A stretch of DNA of 39,395 nucleotides, from assembly GCA_024276705.1 (NCBI GenBank), contig JAJRWS010000431.1:1-39395 (forward strand), read 5' to 3'. Below are positions 1-8,457 of this stretch, one piece after another (the first letter of the stretch is position 1; each line of letters starts with the position of its first letter). Made by a program: the position numbers and the translations under genes. The notes beneath the pieces are model-generated. The model searched no databases, had not been told where the DNA came from, and worked only from the letters and a program-made list of their open reading frames with translations. Origin of the DNA: Planctomycetota bacterium (GTDB taxonomy: Bacteria; Planctomycetota; Planctomycetia; Pirellulales; Lacipirellulaceae).

Positions 1-1
1 G

Positions 2-829
2 GTCATGCCCACTTCGACCGAGAAAAACAATAACACCTCGCCCACCGCAGCTTCGGCCAGTGCCGATTTGAATGGTGCGGCCGCCTTGGCGGCCTGCCAG
101 CAAATCGTGCAGCGACTTCGCGTGTTTGCCGCCCAGCAGTTGGTGGCAGGCGACTCGTCGCTGCAGCCATCCGCTCTGCAGATTGTGTTTGCCGATGGCC
201 ACGTGTACGACCGCCGCCGTAGCCAGAAGCAGATTTCTTTCGCCCAGCTTTGTCACGCTGCCCGGCGGCAGCGAATCGATCTGGGAGCCCGTGGTTTTTT
301 CGCCACGCCGGGGATTGAATACGACCGGGAGACGGCCCGGGGCAATCCCTTTTTCTATTACACCCAGGGCGCGGCGGTGGCCGAAGTGCGCATCGATCGC
401 TTTACGGGCGAGTTGTGGGTGACGCGCGTGGACCTGTTGATTGACATTGGCCGTTCGATCAATCCGGGGGTCGACCGGGGCCAAATCGTTGGCGGTTTTA
501 TCCAGGGGATGGGTTGGGTGACGACCGAAGCGCTAGTGTATGACCAACAGGGCAGTCTGTTGTCATGCAGTCCCACCACTTACAAAATCCCCGCGATAAC
601 CGATCTGCCAGAAGTTTTTAACGTCGAAATGTTCGAAAACGAAGACAACATTCAAAACGTCTACCGCAGCAAGGCCGTGGGTGAGCCACCCTTGATGCTG
701 GCCATCTCCGTTTGGGCCGCGGTGAAAAACGCTCTCGGCTATCTGTCGCCAGAAGGGACCGCTGCCGATCTCCGTTTGCCCGCCACCGGCGAGGAAATAT
801 TGCGCTGTCTTACCGCCGTCCGGGACTAG
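2..829 (+). CDS. xdhB: Xanthine dehydrogenase molybdopterin-binding subunit, C-terminal part (cut by window edge)
   Basis: This is the last 275 codons of the large molybdenum-cofactor subunit of xanthine dehydrogenase, which oxidises hypoxanthine and xanthine to urate. The reading frame is open to the left edge, so the ATG at 5 is internal. Seen: an NNNTSPTAAS-type segment followed by DLNG at the start, a YDRRR...FAQLCHAA segment, the cofactor-pocket stretch GGFIQGMGW (about residues 160-168) and VGEPPLMLAIS near the end. In this family the Glu of GEPP is the catalytic base. The order of these motifs matches the C-terminal domain of XdhB/XDH proteins, with no gap or frameshift. xdhC follows 744 bases downstream on the same strand, which supports the assignment. 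An aldehyde oxidase of the same superfamily is a less likely alternative. Confidence 0.93.
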   Translation, partial: VMPTSTEKNNNTSPTAASASADLNGAAALAACQQIVQRLRVFAAQQLVAGDSSLQPSALQIVFADGHVYDRRRSQKQISFAQLCHAARRQRIDLGARGFFATPGIEYDRETARGNPFFYYTQGAAVAEVRIDRFTGELWVTRVDLLIDIGRSINPGVDRGQIVGGFIQGMGWVTTEALVYDQQGSLLSCSPTTYKIPAITDLPEVFNVEMFENEDNIQNVYRSKAVGEPPLMLAISVWAAVKNALGYLSPEGTAADLRLPATGEEILRCLTAVRD

Positions 830-1040
830 CCGCTGACGCCGCTACGCGGCTATGGGGGATTTATGATGTCTGATTGATGATTGCAGATCGTAAAGCAACA
901 CAAAATATGTAGGGAAACCTAAATGGTTGGCGCCCCATGCCAGTGCTGGCTCATCAATATCGCCCCGTGGGGGAACGCTGTGAAGGACTTTGAAACCGCA
1001 TTCTCTAAGCTCGTAGCCGTTTACGACAAGAAGAAAGGGG

Positions 1041-1201
1041 AACCGCTAATGAACGCTAATAAACGCTAATTCTTTCCATTGAGAAGAAATCTCTCGGACT
1101 CTGCAAGGTGCCAAAAAAGAAGCTGTCCAATGGGCTCTTATATTTACCAGGGGGGATCTGTCATATCGATTATTAGCGTCGATTAGCGTTCATTAGCGGT
1201 T
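1041..1201. repeat. Long inverted repeat built from 10-bp CGCTAAT units
   Basis: The arms are 1041-1070 and 1172-1201, and 28 of 30 positions are complementary. Each arm is itself three 10-bp units around CGCTAAT (RC ATTAGCG). The 101 bases between the arms show no recognisable gene. The element fills the centre of the 744-base gap between xdhB and xdhC (830-1573). The rest of that gap holds a weak hairpin at the xdhB stop (827-852), a C/T-rich stretch (about 1350-1560) and a heptamer repeat. The repeat could be a small mobile element or a structured RNA; the sequence does not decide. Confidence 0.8.
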
Positions 1202-1542
1202 TACTTACTGTTTTTTGAACTGTAGACGGTTACGAAAATGCTTCACAGCGTTGCCCCCGTGGAGCGTAAGATTCGCCAGCTAAAGGTATCGTGGTATACT
1301 TAGAACCTATCTCAGAACCTATCAAATCGTCACAATAGCCATACCCTTGCTCGCTCTCCTGCGGTTTACTCTTGTACTTACTGCCCTCTTCTTTCCTGTC
1401 CCCTGACCCCCAATCCCCCCCCAACATTTGAAAAACAGCCCCCCAGCAATGCGACCACGCCCTTCGTACCTCAGGGACGTGCCACACAAAAGAACTTTCA
1501 CCAGCCCCCTTTTCCCTTTTTTCCTGAACCCTCCTTCTTCCC

Positions 1543-1563
1543 CGACACCCGACACCCGACACC
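1543..1563 (+). repeat. 7-bp tandem repeat (CGACACC)3 just upstream of xdhC
   Basis: Three perfect CGACACC units end 10 bases before the xdhC ATG at 1574. The spacer is pyrimidine-rich and contains no Shine-Dalgarno. Similar pyrimidine-rich heptamers precede the start codons of the CPBP protease and ABC permease genes in this window. Confidence 0.8.
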
Positions 1564-1573
1564 TATTTTCCCC

Positions 1574-2383
1574 ATGCCTGCTCCGCACGGTTTTATCGAA
1601 AAGTTAGCGGAACTGTCGCGTGGCGGAGCGCCGTTTGTCTGTGTTACGCTCGTCGAGGCACGAGGCAGTACGCCGCAAGATGTTGGCAGTAAGATCCTGG
1701 TGGATGCTTCGGGTCTGGTGTTGGGAACGGTGGGGGGCGGCCGAATCGAACAGCAGGCGATCACTCACGCCCAGGCCCTGCTCCAGCAGGAGCCGAGCCA
1801 GGCTTGTCCCGCCCAGTTGGTCGATTGGAATCTACAGGGCGACGTTGGCATGACCTGTGGCGGCGTGGTGAAGGTTTACTTCGAGACTTACAACCTGGCC
1901 TACTGGCGTATTGCCCTGTTCGGCGCCGGGCACGTGGCTCAAGCCGTAGTCCATTGCCTGCAACCGTTGGCATGTCTCGTCACCTGGATCGATCCTCGGG
2001 CGGATTGGCTGGAGCGCATTCCGGCCCGCGATCAACTCGTGAAGATCGAAACGGACCAGCCGCAAGAATGCGTCGCCCAACTGCCGGACGACACGTTCGT
2101 GCTCTGCATGACGATGGGGCACCGTACCGACCAGCCGATCCTGGCAGCCATCTTCCGCCAATGCCGGCCATTTCCCTACGTGGGAGTGATCGGCAGCAAG
2201 GCGAAGCGAGCTGTTCTCACCCGCGAACTGCTGGCCGCCGGTATCTCGCAGGATCGGATCGACACCCTCCATTGTCCGCTGGGGCTGCCGCTGGGAACCA
2301 ATCAGCCAGGGGAGATCGCCATCAGTATCGTGGCGCAGCTTATCGAGGTCCGCGACGCCTGGCGACAACCACCAGATCGGTAA
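1574..2383 (+). CDS. xdhC: XdhC-family molybdenum cofactor insertion/sulfuration protein
   Basis: 269 residues. XdhC proteins bind the molybdenum cofactor, promote its sulfuration and hand it to xanthine dehydrogenase. Seen: the N-terminal XdhC/CoxI domain with RGSTPQDVGSKILV (about residues 30-43), GTVGGGRIEQQ (51-61) and GDVGMTCGG (about 89-97), then a Rossmann-like C-terminal domain opening with LFGAGHVAQAV (about 116-126) and ending with a LGLPLGTNQPGEIAISIVAQ segment. The MTCGG cysteine is conserved in the family. The ATG at 1574 is the first start that keeps the full N-terminal domain. It lacks a Shine-Dalgarno and is preceded by a heptamer repeat. The gene lies downstream of the dehydrogenase subunit on the same strand, as expected, though 744 bases away, so it probably has its own promoter. 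Confidence 0.93.
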   Translation: MPAPHGFIEKLAELSRGGAPFVCVTLVEARGSTPQDVGSKILVDASGLVLGTVGGGRIEQQAITHAQALLQQEPSQACPAQLVDWNLQGDVGMTCGGVVKVYFETYNLAYWRIALFGAGHVAQAVVHCLQPLACLVTWIDPRADWLERIPARDQLVKIETDQPQECVAQLPDDTFVLCMTMGHRTDQPILAAIFRQCRPFPYVGVIGSKAKRAVLTRELLAAGISQDRIDTLHCPLGLPLGTNQPGEIAISIVAQLIEVRDAWRQPPDR

Positions 2384-2388
2384 CTAGA

Positions 2389-5340
2389 CTATTTCTTTTT
2401 AGCCGCGCTCTTTTTCTTTGCGGCTTTCTTCTTCACGGCTTTTTTCTTAGCCGCCTTCTTCTTGCCCGGGGCCTTTTTCTTGACCGATTTTTTCTTAGCC
2501 GCCTTTTTCTTCACCGGGCCTTTGGCCGCTTTCTCCGCAAGCAGGGTCAGTGCTTCGTCGAAGCTGATTTCCTCGGGGACCATCCCTTTACGCAGAGAAA
2601 AATTGGTGCTGCCATCGGTCAGGTAAGGGCCGTAGCGGCCGTCGAGAACTTGCACCGGTTCTTCCGTTACGGGCGAGGGGGTGTCGAAAATTTTCAGCGG
2701 CGGTTTTTTCGCCGCGCCACGCCCACGAGTTTTAGGTTGAGACAGCAAATGGACGGCTTGCGGGAGCGTAATCTCCAGGGGTGACAGATCGGCTGGGAGC
2801 GAACGCGTCTCATTGCCACATTTCACGTAGGGACCGTAACGGCCGTTGTGGACAAGCACGGGGCCAGTCAGTTTGGAAGCCTCTGTTTCCGCCGCAGGCG
2901 AAGAAGGGCCTTCGTCTTTTGTTGTGGCTGGTTTGGGAATGTCGCCCGGTGTTGGACTCTGGTCCCCAATAGCCGATTTCCCAGTGGCCGATTTCCCAGT
3001 GGCTTGTTCGCCTGAAGGCGTTGCCTGGGGGAAGTCTCCCAGGCTGCGTGGCAGCGACAGCAGTTTTAAGGCCGTCTCCAGATCGATTTTCTCGGGATCC
3101 ATCCCCTTGAGCAGGCTGGCATTTTGCGGTTTTTCTTCATCGTCGGTATTACCCCGTTGCACATAGGGGCCAAACCGGCCCACTTTCAGGTAGACCCGTT
3201 TGTGGGTCTCGGGGCAGGTGCCCAGTGGCTCGGTGGCCAGTTGGGCCTGTTCCAGCAACTTGCTTGCAACTTCGAGGGTGACTTCGTCGGGTGGCATCTC
3301 ATCGGGCAACGACGCGGTTCGTTCTCCTTGCTCGACGAACGGAGAGTAACGGCCCACGCGCACGTGGATCGGTTCGCTCGATCCATCGGGCGTGCCGATG
3401 AGGATCCGGCTGATGCCACGGGCATCGATCTGGTCAACCTTGTTTTCCAGTTGGGGTTTGAGGCCTGGAGCCTTTTGGCCCGTTTCGTCCTGGCCCTGTT
3501 GGTTGTTGCCGAAATAAAATGATTTCAGGTAGTCGAGCCAGGCCATTTCGCCCCGGCTGATGGAGTCCAGGTCGTCTTCCATTTGAGCCGTAAACTGATA
3601 ATCGACCAGGTTGCCCAGATGCTCTTCCAGCAGCCGGATGACCGAGAAGGCGACCCAGGTGGGGACCAATGCGCCAGCCTTTTTGAAGACATAGTTGCGG
3701 GCCAGGATGGTGTCGATGATCGACGCATAGGTGCTCGGACGGCCAATTCCTCTTTCTTCCAGGGCTTTGGTCAAGGCGGCTTCGCTGTAACGACCGGGAG
3801 GCTGAGTGATATGTTGCTTTGCTTCCAGCTCCTGGCAGGTAAGTTGCTCGCCCACTTCGACGCTCGGTAAAGTTTTTTCCTGATCCGCCAGTACCGCATC
3901 GGGGTCATCGGATCCTTCGACATAAGCGCGCAGATAGCCGGCAAAGTCGATGGTTTTGCCGCTCACTTGAAATACACAGCCCTCGCCTTCAATGGTAATG
4001 GCAATCCGGCGTCCCCGCGCATCGGCCATTTGGCTGGCGATGGTCCGCTTCCAAATCATCTCAAACAAGCGGAATTCGTCCCGGTTGAGTGTGGCTCGCA
4101 TCGCATCGGGAAGTTCGAAGGGATGTCCCGCGGGCCGAATCGCCTCATGGGCTTCCTGGGCATTTTTCACTTTCGACTTGTAAGTACGAGCCTCGACAGG
4201 CAGATAATCGGGGCCGTAATTGCTTGTTACCAGTTGCCGCGTATCTTCGATCGCCACGGTGGCCAGATTGGTCGAGTCGGTACGCATGTAGGTGATATGC
4301 CCGTTTTCGTACAGGCTTTGCGCCACTTGCATGGTACGACGGGCGGTAAATCCGAGTTTTCGATTCGCCTCCTGTTGCAGGGTGCTGGTGGTAAATGGCG
4401 GGTAGGGCCTGGTGCTGTAGGGCTTTTCCTCCACTTTCTGGACTTGGAAATCGCCCGAGCGGATGCGTTGGGCCAGCTCGCGGGCGGCATCTCCATCCAG
4501 GAGCGTGAAGTTGCCCGGTTTGAGCCGGCCCGTGGTGGTATCGAAATCACGGCCGCTGGGGATCTTTTTTCCGCTGACCGATACCAGAGTGGTCTCCAGG
4601 GTTTGGCCAGTCGTCTTGGCAAAAGTCGCCAGCAAATCCCACCATTGGCCCGAAACAAAAGCCATCCGCTCCCGTTCCCGTTGGACGATCAGACGGACGG
4701 CCACACTTTGTACACGTCCCGCCGACAGTCGGGGGCGGACTTTGCGCCATAGCAGGGGCGATACTTCGTAGCCATACAGACGGTCGAGAATCCGCCGGGT
4801 TTCCTGAGCGCGTACCAGTCCTTCGTCGACCTCCCGGGGGCCTGCGAGTGCTTTTTGGATGGCATCTTTGGTGATTTCATGGAATACCAGGCGATAAACG
4901 GGTACTTTGGGTTTGAGCACCTCCAGCAGGTGCCAACTGATGGCTTCCCCTTCTCGGTCTTCGTCCGTCGCCAGATAAAGGGCGTCCGCATTTTTCAGAC
5001 AATCTTTAAGCAGCTTGATTTGCTTGCTTTTGCCTGGTGGAACGATGTAAATGGGCTGAAACTGGTCGTCAACATTGACGCCCAGATTGGCCCAAGGCTG
5101 GCCTTTGTACTTGGCGGGAATCTGCTTGGCACCCTGGGGTAGATCGCGAACATGGCCAATGCTCGCCTCCACGCGAAAATTTCCGCCCAGGTATTTGCCG
5201 ATCGTGCGGGCTTTGGCCGGCGATTCGACGATGACGAGCGACTTCCCCGAGCCTTTCGCCCTGGCGGATCCCACTGCGGATCCCTTGGCGCGTGCTTGGG
5301 TAGACGTCGAGGTGGAGGTTTTCTTCTTTCCCATGGGCAT
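2389..5340 (-). CDS. topA: DNA topoisomerase I with four C-terminal repeats and a Lys/Ala tail
   Basis: 983 residues; relaxes negatively supercoiled DNA through a 5'-phosphotyrosine intermediate. Seen: TOPRIM domain starting SLVIVESPAKARTIGKYLG (about 34-52) and the acidic motif DEDREGEA (126-133); catalytic Tyr in ITYMRTDS (Tyr about 351). The C-terminal part has four topoisomerase-C repeats around GRYSPF, GRFGPY, GRYGPYVKCG and GRYGPYLTDG, with no Cys4 zinc fingers. Between the second and third repeats is a Ser/Pro/Thr linker holding an ATGKS-type 5-residue duplication (DNA 2972-3001). The last ~40 residues are KKKAA-type lysine repeats resembling histone H1 tails. A second ATG (codon 3, at 5334) is equally possible; neither has a clear Shine-Dalgarno. 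The gene ends 5 bases from xdhC, in convergent orientation. Confidence 0.97.
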   Translation of the reverse strand: MPMGKKKTSTSTSTQARAKGSAVGSARAKGSGKSLVIVESPAKARTIGKYLGGNFRVEASIGHVRDLPQGAKQIPAKYKGQPWANLGVNVDDQFQPIYIVPPGKSKQIKLLKDCLKNADALYLATDEDREGEAISWHLLEVLKPKVPVYRLVFHEITKDAIQKALAGPREVDEGLVRAQETRRILDRLYGYEVSPLLWRKVRPRLSAGRVQSVAVRLIVQRERERMAFVSGQWWDLLATFAKTTGQTLETTLVSVSGKKIPSGRDFDTTTGRLKPGNFTLLDGDAARELAQRIRSGDFQVQKVEEKPYSTRPYPPFTTSTLQQEANRKLGFTARRTMQVAQSLYENGHITYMRTDSTNLATVAIEDTRQLVTSNYGPDYLPVEARTYKSKVKNAQEAHEAIRPAGHPFELPDAMRATLNRDEFRLFEMIWKRTIASQMADARGRRIAITIEGEGCVFQVSGKTIDFAGYLRAYVEGSDDPDAVLADQEKTLPSVEVGEQLTCQELEAKQHITQPPGRYSEAALTKALEERGIGRPSTYASIIDTILARNYVFKKAGALVPTWVAFSVIRLLEEHLGNLVDYQFTAQMEDDLDSISRGEMAWLDYLKSFYFGNNQQGQDETGQKAPGLKPQLENKVDQIDARGISRILIGTPDGSSEPIHVRVGRYSPFVEQGERTASLPDEMPPDEVTLEVASKLLEQAQLATEPLGTCPETHKRVYLKVGRFGPYVQRGNTDDEEKPQNASLLKGMDPEKIDLETALKLLSLPRSLGDFPQATPSGEQATGKSATGKSAIGDQSPTPGDIPKPATTKDEGPSSPAAETEASKLTGPVLVHNGRYGPYVKCGNETRSLPADLSPLEITLPQAVHLLSQPKTRGRGAAKKPPLKIFDTPSPVTEEPVQVLDGRYGPYLTDGSTNFSLRKGMVPEEISFDEALTLLAEKAAKGPVKKKAAKKKSVKKKAPGKKKAAKKKAVKKKAAKKKSAAKKK

Positions 5341-5698
5341 TTTGTCTTTTTGGCAGGGTCAATTTCATGAACTCCACTGGCTTGTTTTCTGGCCAAGGAG
5401 ACATGGCTAACGGTCGGTTACTACTGGCAGTTGACGTTCGCTCACCCCTGGCCAGCCCCTGCCATCGTAGGGTACTGTTGAGGCAATGTCGTCCACACTG
5501 CTGATTGGGATTGCATTTACGTCGATTCGTAATAGAATCACGGGCCGCTGCACCGACCGCTCGCGGAGTCAATCATTACTGCCCCAGTGGGCTGGTTGTC
5601 AAGTGCCGATGTACGGCGGTCAATCTACGATAAGACCTTAAACCATTCCCACCCTTGCCGTGGGCTCCCTCGGGAGCTCGCACATTCAGGAAGCTTTC
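5341..5698. other. Divergent intergenic region between topA and the PpiD-like gene
   Basis: 358 bases with no convincing gene. It must hold the promoters of both divergent genes. A small GATTC...GAATC hairpin lies near 5523-5538. I could not pick a promoter with confidence. Confidence 0.4.
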
Positions 5699-8368
5699 AT
5701 GGCCAACAGCCCGTTTCATTATTTCCGCAAGCACCAAAAACCTTTGATCGCTGCTGCTGCGGTATTGTGCATGGTTATCTTTGTCTTCAGCGATGCCCTG
5801 GTCGGCTTGATTAAGAGTGCGGCCAGTGGAGGCGGAGGAGGGCGTACGGCCAAAAGCGTCGTGGCAAGCTGGGAGGGGGGATCGCTCACCGAGCGAGATC
5901 TGGCAAGTCTCCGCTCGCGTCGTTATTTTCTCAGCGAGTTCCTTCGCCGTTTGGAGATCACTGGGGCCCAAAGAGTGATTGCCGATGGGGGAACTCCCAC
6001 GAAACCGACAATTCCCGAGTTTATATTGCCTGAAAACACGTCCGCCAGGGCAGTTGAAATGAGCGTGGTGACCTCGCGAGTATTTGCCGATCTGGCTTTT
6101 CGAATGGGTATGCGTGTAAGTGATGAAGTGATTAACCATTACCTCCGCGAAGCGGGTTTCCGACGCGTGGGAGGGGGGGAAATCGTGGCGATGCTAAAGG
6201 TTTTTCGGGTGGCCGACCGGCAGGCGACCCCTGATCTCCTGTTTGCCGCTTTACGCGATAATTTGCTGTCCCACTCCTACCAAAATGGCAATATCTTCGC
6301 GAGTCAAACGATATTGCCCGAAGAGCGTTGGGAAGATTGGCGCCGAGTGAATGACCGGATTGCCTTGGAAGTGGCCATTCTGCCTTCTCAGGCCGTAGCT
6401 GCCGATGTGCCGGAGCCAAGCGATGCGGAAATACCCGCGTTCTACGAGCAGCACAAGGATCGCGAAGCGGGGCAACTTATGAATGTCATGGGAGCTCAGC
6501 TACCCTCGCCCGCCCCAGGTTTTGCCCAACCTCGTAAAGTCCGCTTGCACTACTTGCTGGGCGATGTTTTTAATTGGTCGGAAAAGTTGCAAGATACGAT
6601 CACCGATGCGGAAATCGAGGATTATTACCAACGCAACAAACGTACTCAATTCGTGCAAACTGACACGGGTACAATGGAATCTGCGGCGACTTCCGAGCTG
6701 GCGCCTGCCGATGAGGGCAACGACCAGGCTGCTGAAAACCCAGATGCCGGCCGGTCGGACGACCAAGAATCGGCCGCGGAGGCGACTCAGGAGCCCAACG
6801 CGAAATCCGGGGAAGAACCGGCGGCGGAAGATGCAGGCAAACCTGCGGAGCCCAAGGAGCCTGAAAAAGAAGCTGCGGATCAGCAGGAGACCCCTGCCGG
6901 GAATTCTCCGGAAGAGACTGCGGATAAGGACAATACGCCGACTACGTCACCTGACACGAGCACACCGGCCGAGACCGATACACCGGCCGAGACTGATACA
7001 CCGGCCGAGACTGATACACCGGCAGCAACGGACAAGCCTGCCGATCAGGACGAAGCTGCCGATCAGGACGAAGCAGTCGATCAAGAGGAAGCAGCGGACA
7101 AAACAGGGAACCATGGACGGCCTAATCCGTTCCGCCTGGTTGCCATGCAGGCTGACGCCGCCAGCGAAGTTAAAGGCGAGGCGAAGGAGCCAGCCGAGGA
7201 GACTCCCCAAAGTGAGCAAGCCGAAGCCGACGTATCAGGTTCTACCTCGGCGGACTCATCGGTTGAGGAGAAGGCGGGCAGCGACGGTGAAAAGAGTGTT
7301 GAAAAGAATCCGGCAGGCCAGTCGGCTGCCAACGAATCCAACCCGCAAGCCGACGCTTCGGTTGAGGATGGGGAGGCCGCGGTCCAGTATCAGCCTTTGG
7401 CGGAAGTGCGTGACCAGATTCGCCGCCAGTTGGCCAACGATAAGGCTGTGGAGCAATTGAAGACAACCGTGGACCGGCTCTTCATTCGATTGCGAGCCGC
7501 TTACAACCCGTACGGCGAGAAGCGAGCCATTGCCATGGCTCAAGGCAGCAAGTTACCAGACCCGCCCAAGCAGTTGGCGTCGTTGGCGGCCCTGGCCAAG
7601 GAATTTGGTCTGGTTTACGAAGAAACCCCGCTTCTTTCAGGCATGCAATTGGCCCGAGAGAGCCTGGTGGGAAAAGCGATGGATGCGAAAACGGGTCGGG
7701 CCTCGGTAACTCAGAGGATGCTGGGGAACCAGGACCTCTACGATCCTCTGCTCGCGCAGGATATCGATGGCAATTGGTATGTCGTGATCAAAACAGAAGA
7801 TGTTCCGCGTCACATTCCGCCGCTGGATGAAATCCGAGCGGAAGTCATCGATGCCTGGAAGGCTCAGGAAGCGTCCAAGCTGGCCTTGAAAAAAGCCGAA
7901 AGCTGGGCGACCGAGATCCAGGAGTCCAGCGAACCGTTCAGCGATTTCTTTGCGGATAAGAAGCTCGCGGACAAATCGGAAGTTGATATCGTGACCACCG
8001 ATCTGTTTAGTTGGCTTACTTATGGGGCTACGCCGGCCGAGATGCAACGAGGGCCCCGTTTGGGTGAGGCGCCACCGCTGGTGGCCGTAGGGCCCGATTT
8101 CATGACCCAAGCGTTTGAACTCAAAGAAGGCGAAGTGAAATCGCTGCAAAATTATGATCGCAGCCAGGCCTACGTCGCCCGGCTTCACCAGCGTCAGCGA
8201 AGCGAAGAGGAACTTCGTAAATTATTTCTGGCGGAAGCCAACAGTTGGTTCGGTGCCCGGTATGCGGCTGCCGGTCGCTTCCAGCAGTTCCAACGCCAGG
8301 TCTTTCAGCAGCTCACCCAACGGGTGGGACTTGAATTTGAAGAAGGCTGGGACCAGGGAAGACGGTAA
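5699..8368 (+). CDS. Membrane-anchored PpiD/SurA-like folding protein with acidic repeat insert
   Basis: 889 residues from the ATG at 5699, which has AGGAAG about 5 bases upstream; an earlier in-frame start at 5660 lacks this. Seen: a short basic N-terminus (MANSPFHYFRKHQK) followed by one membrane segment (about 15-35), as in PpiD, then a SurA-N-like helical region and a parvulin-like start (VRLHYLLGDVF ... EIEDYYQRNK). From about residue 320 to 570 comes a Glu/Ala/Pro/Thr/Asp-rich insert with exact tandem repeats. The chain then resumes with YQPLAEVRDQIRRQL and a long C-terminal domain. Known: such proteins act at the periplasmic face of the cytoplasmic membrane as chaperones or peptidyl-prolyl isomerases. 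Inference: isomerase activity is unproven because the parvulin core is split by the insert. Confidence 0.72.
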   Translation: MANSPFHYFRKHQKPLIAAAAVLCMVIFVFSDALVGLIKSAASGGGGGRTAKSVVASWEGGSLTERDLASLRSRRYFLSEFLRRLEITGAQRVIADGGTPTKPTIPEFILPENTSARAVEMSVVTSRVFADLAFRMGMRVSDEVINHYLREAGFRRVGGGEIVAMLKVFRVADRQATPDLLFAALRDNLLSHSYQNGNIFASQTILPEERWEDWRRVNDRIALEVAILPSQAVAADVPEPSDAEIPAFYEQHKDREAGQLMNVMGAQLPSPAPGFAQPRKVRLHYLLGDVFNWSEKLQDTITDAEIEDYYQRNKRTQFVQTDTGTMESAATSELAPADEGNDQAAENPDAGRSDDQESAAEATQEPNAKSGEEPAAEDAGKPAEPKEPEKEAADQQETPAGNSPEETADKDNTPTTSPDTSTPAETDTPAETDTPAETDTPAATDKPADQDEAADQDEAVDQEEAADKTGNHGRPNPFRLVAMQADAASEVKGEAKEPAEETPQSEQAEADVSGSTSADSSVEEKAGSDGEKSVEKNPAGQSAANESNPQADASVEDGEAAVQYQPLAEVRDQIRRQLANDKAVEQLKTTVDRLFIRLRAAYNPYGEKRAIAMAQGSKLPDPPKQLASLAALAKEFGLVYEETPLLSGMQLARESLVGKAMDAKTGRASVTQRMLGNQDLYDPLLAQDIDGNWYVVIKTEDVPRHIPPLDEIRAEVIDAWKAQEASKLALKKAESWATEIQESSEPFSDFFADKKLADKSEVDIVTTDLFSWLTYGATPAEMQRGPRLGEAPPLVAVGPDFMTQAFELKEGEVKSLQNYDRSQAYVARLHQRQRSEEELRKLFLAEANSWFGARYAAAGRFQQFQRQVFQQLTQRVGLEFEEGWDQGRR
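6962..7093 (+). repeat. Two in-frame 18-bp minisatellites in the PpiD-like gene
   Basis: Three 18-bp units at 6962-7015 encode TPAETD repeats, and three more at 7040-7093 encode ADQDEA-type repeats. The first set is nearly perfect at DNA level, including third positions, so it is a recent expansion. Frame is kept. Confidence 0.9.
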
Positions 8369-8457
8369 GCATTCAAACCTTTGTGACACCTTCTTGGAGA
8401 GGGCTTTCTCGAACCATCGGCCCTTGGCCGGGGGTTACTGACTCCGGGTGAACGCTT

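Noticed and set aside
923-1069. A 48-codon frame (MVGAPCQCW...) ending inside the inverted repeat
   Set aside because: No Shine-Dalgarno, no family motif, and its end is made by the repeat arm. Coding is unsupported.
1804-2784. 326-codon plus-strand frame
   Set aside because: It overlaps xdhC out of frame and then runs antisense to the lysine-rich tail of topA; its Phe/Leu runs are an artefact of that tail.
3967-4752. 261-codon frame antisense to topA
   Set aside because: No family signal, fully inside a well-supported gene.
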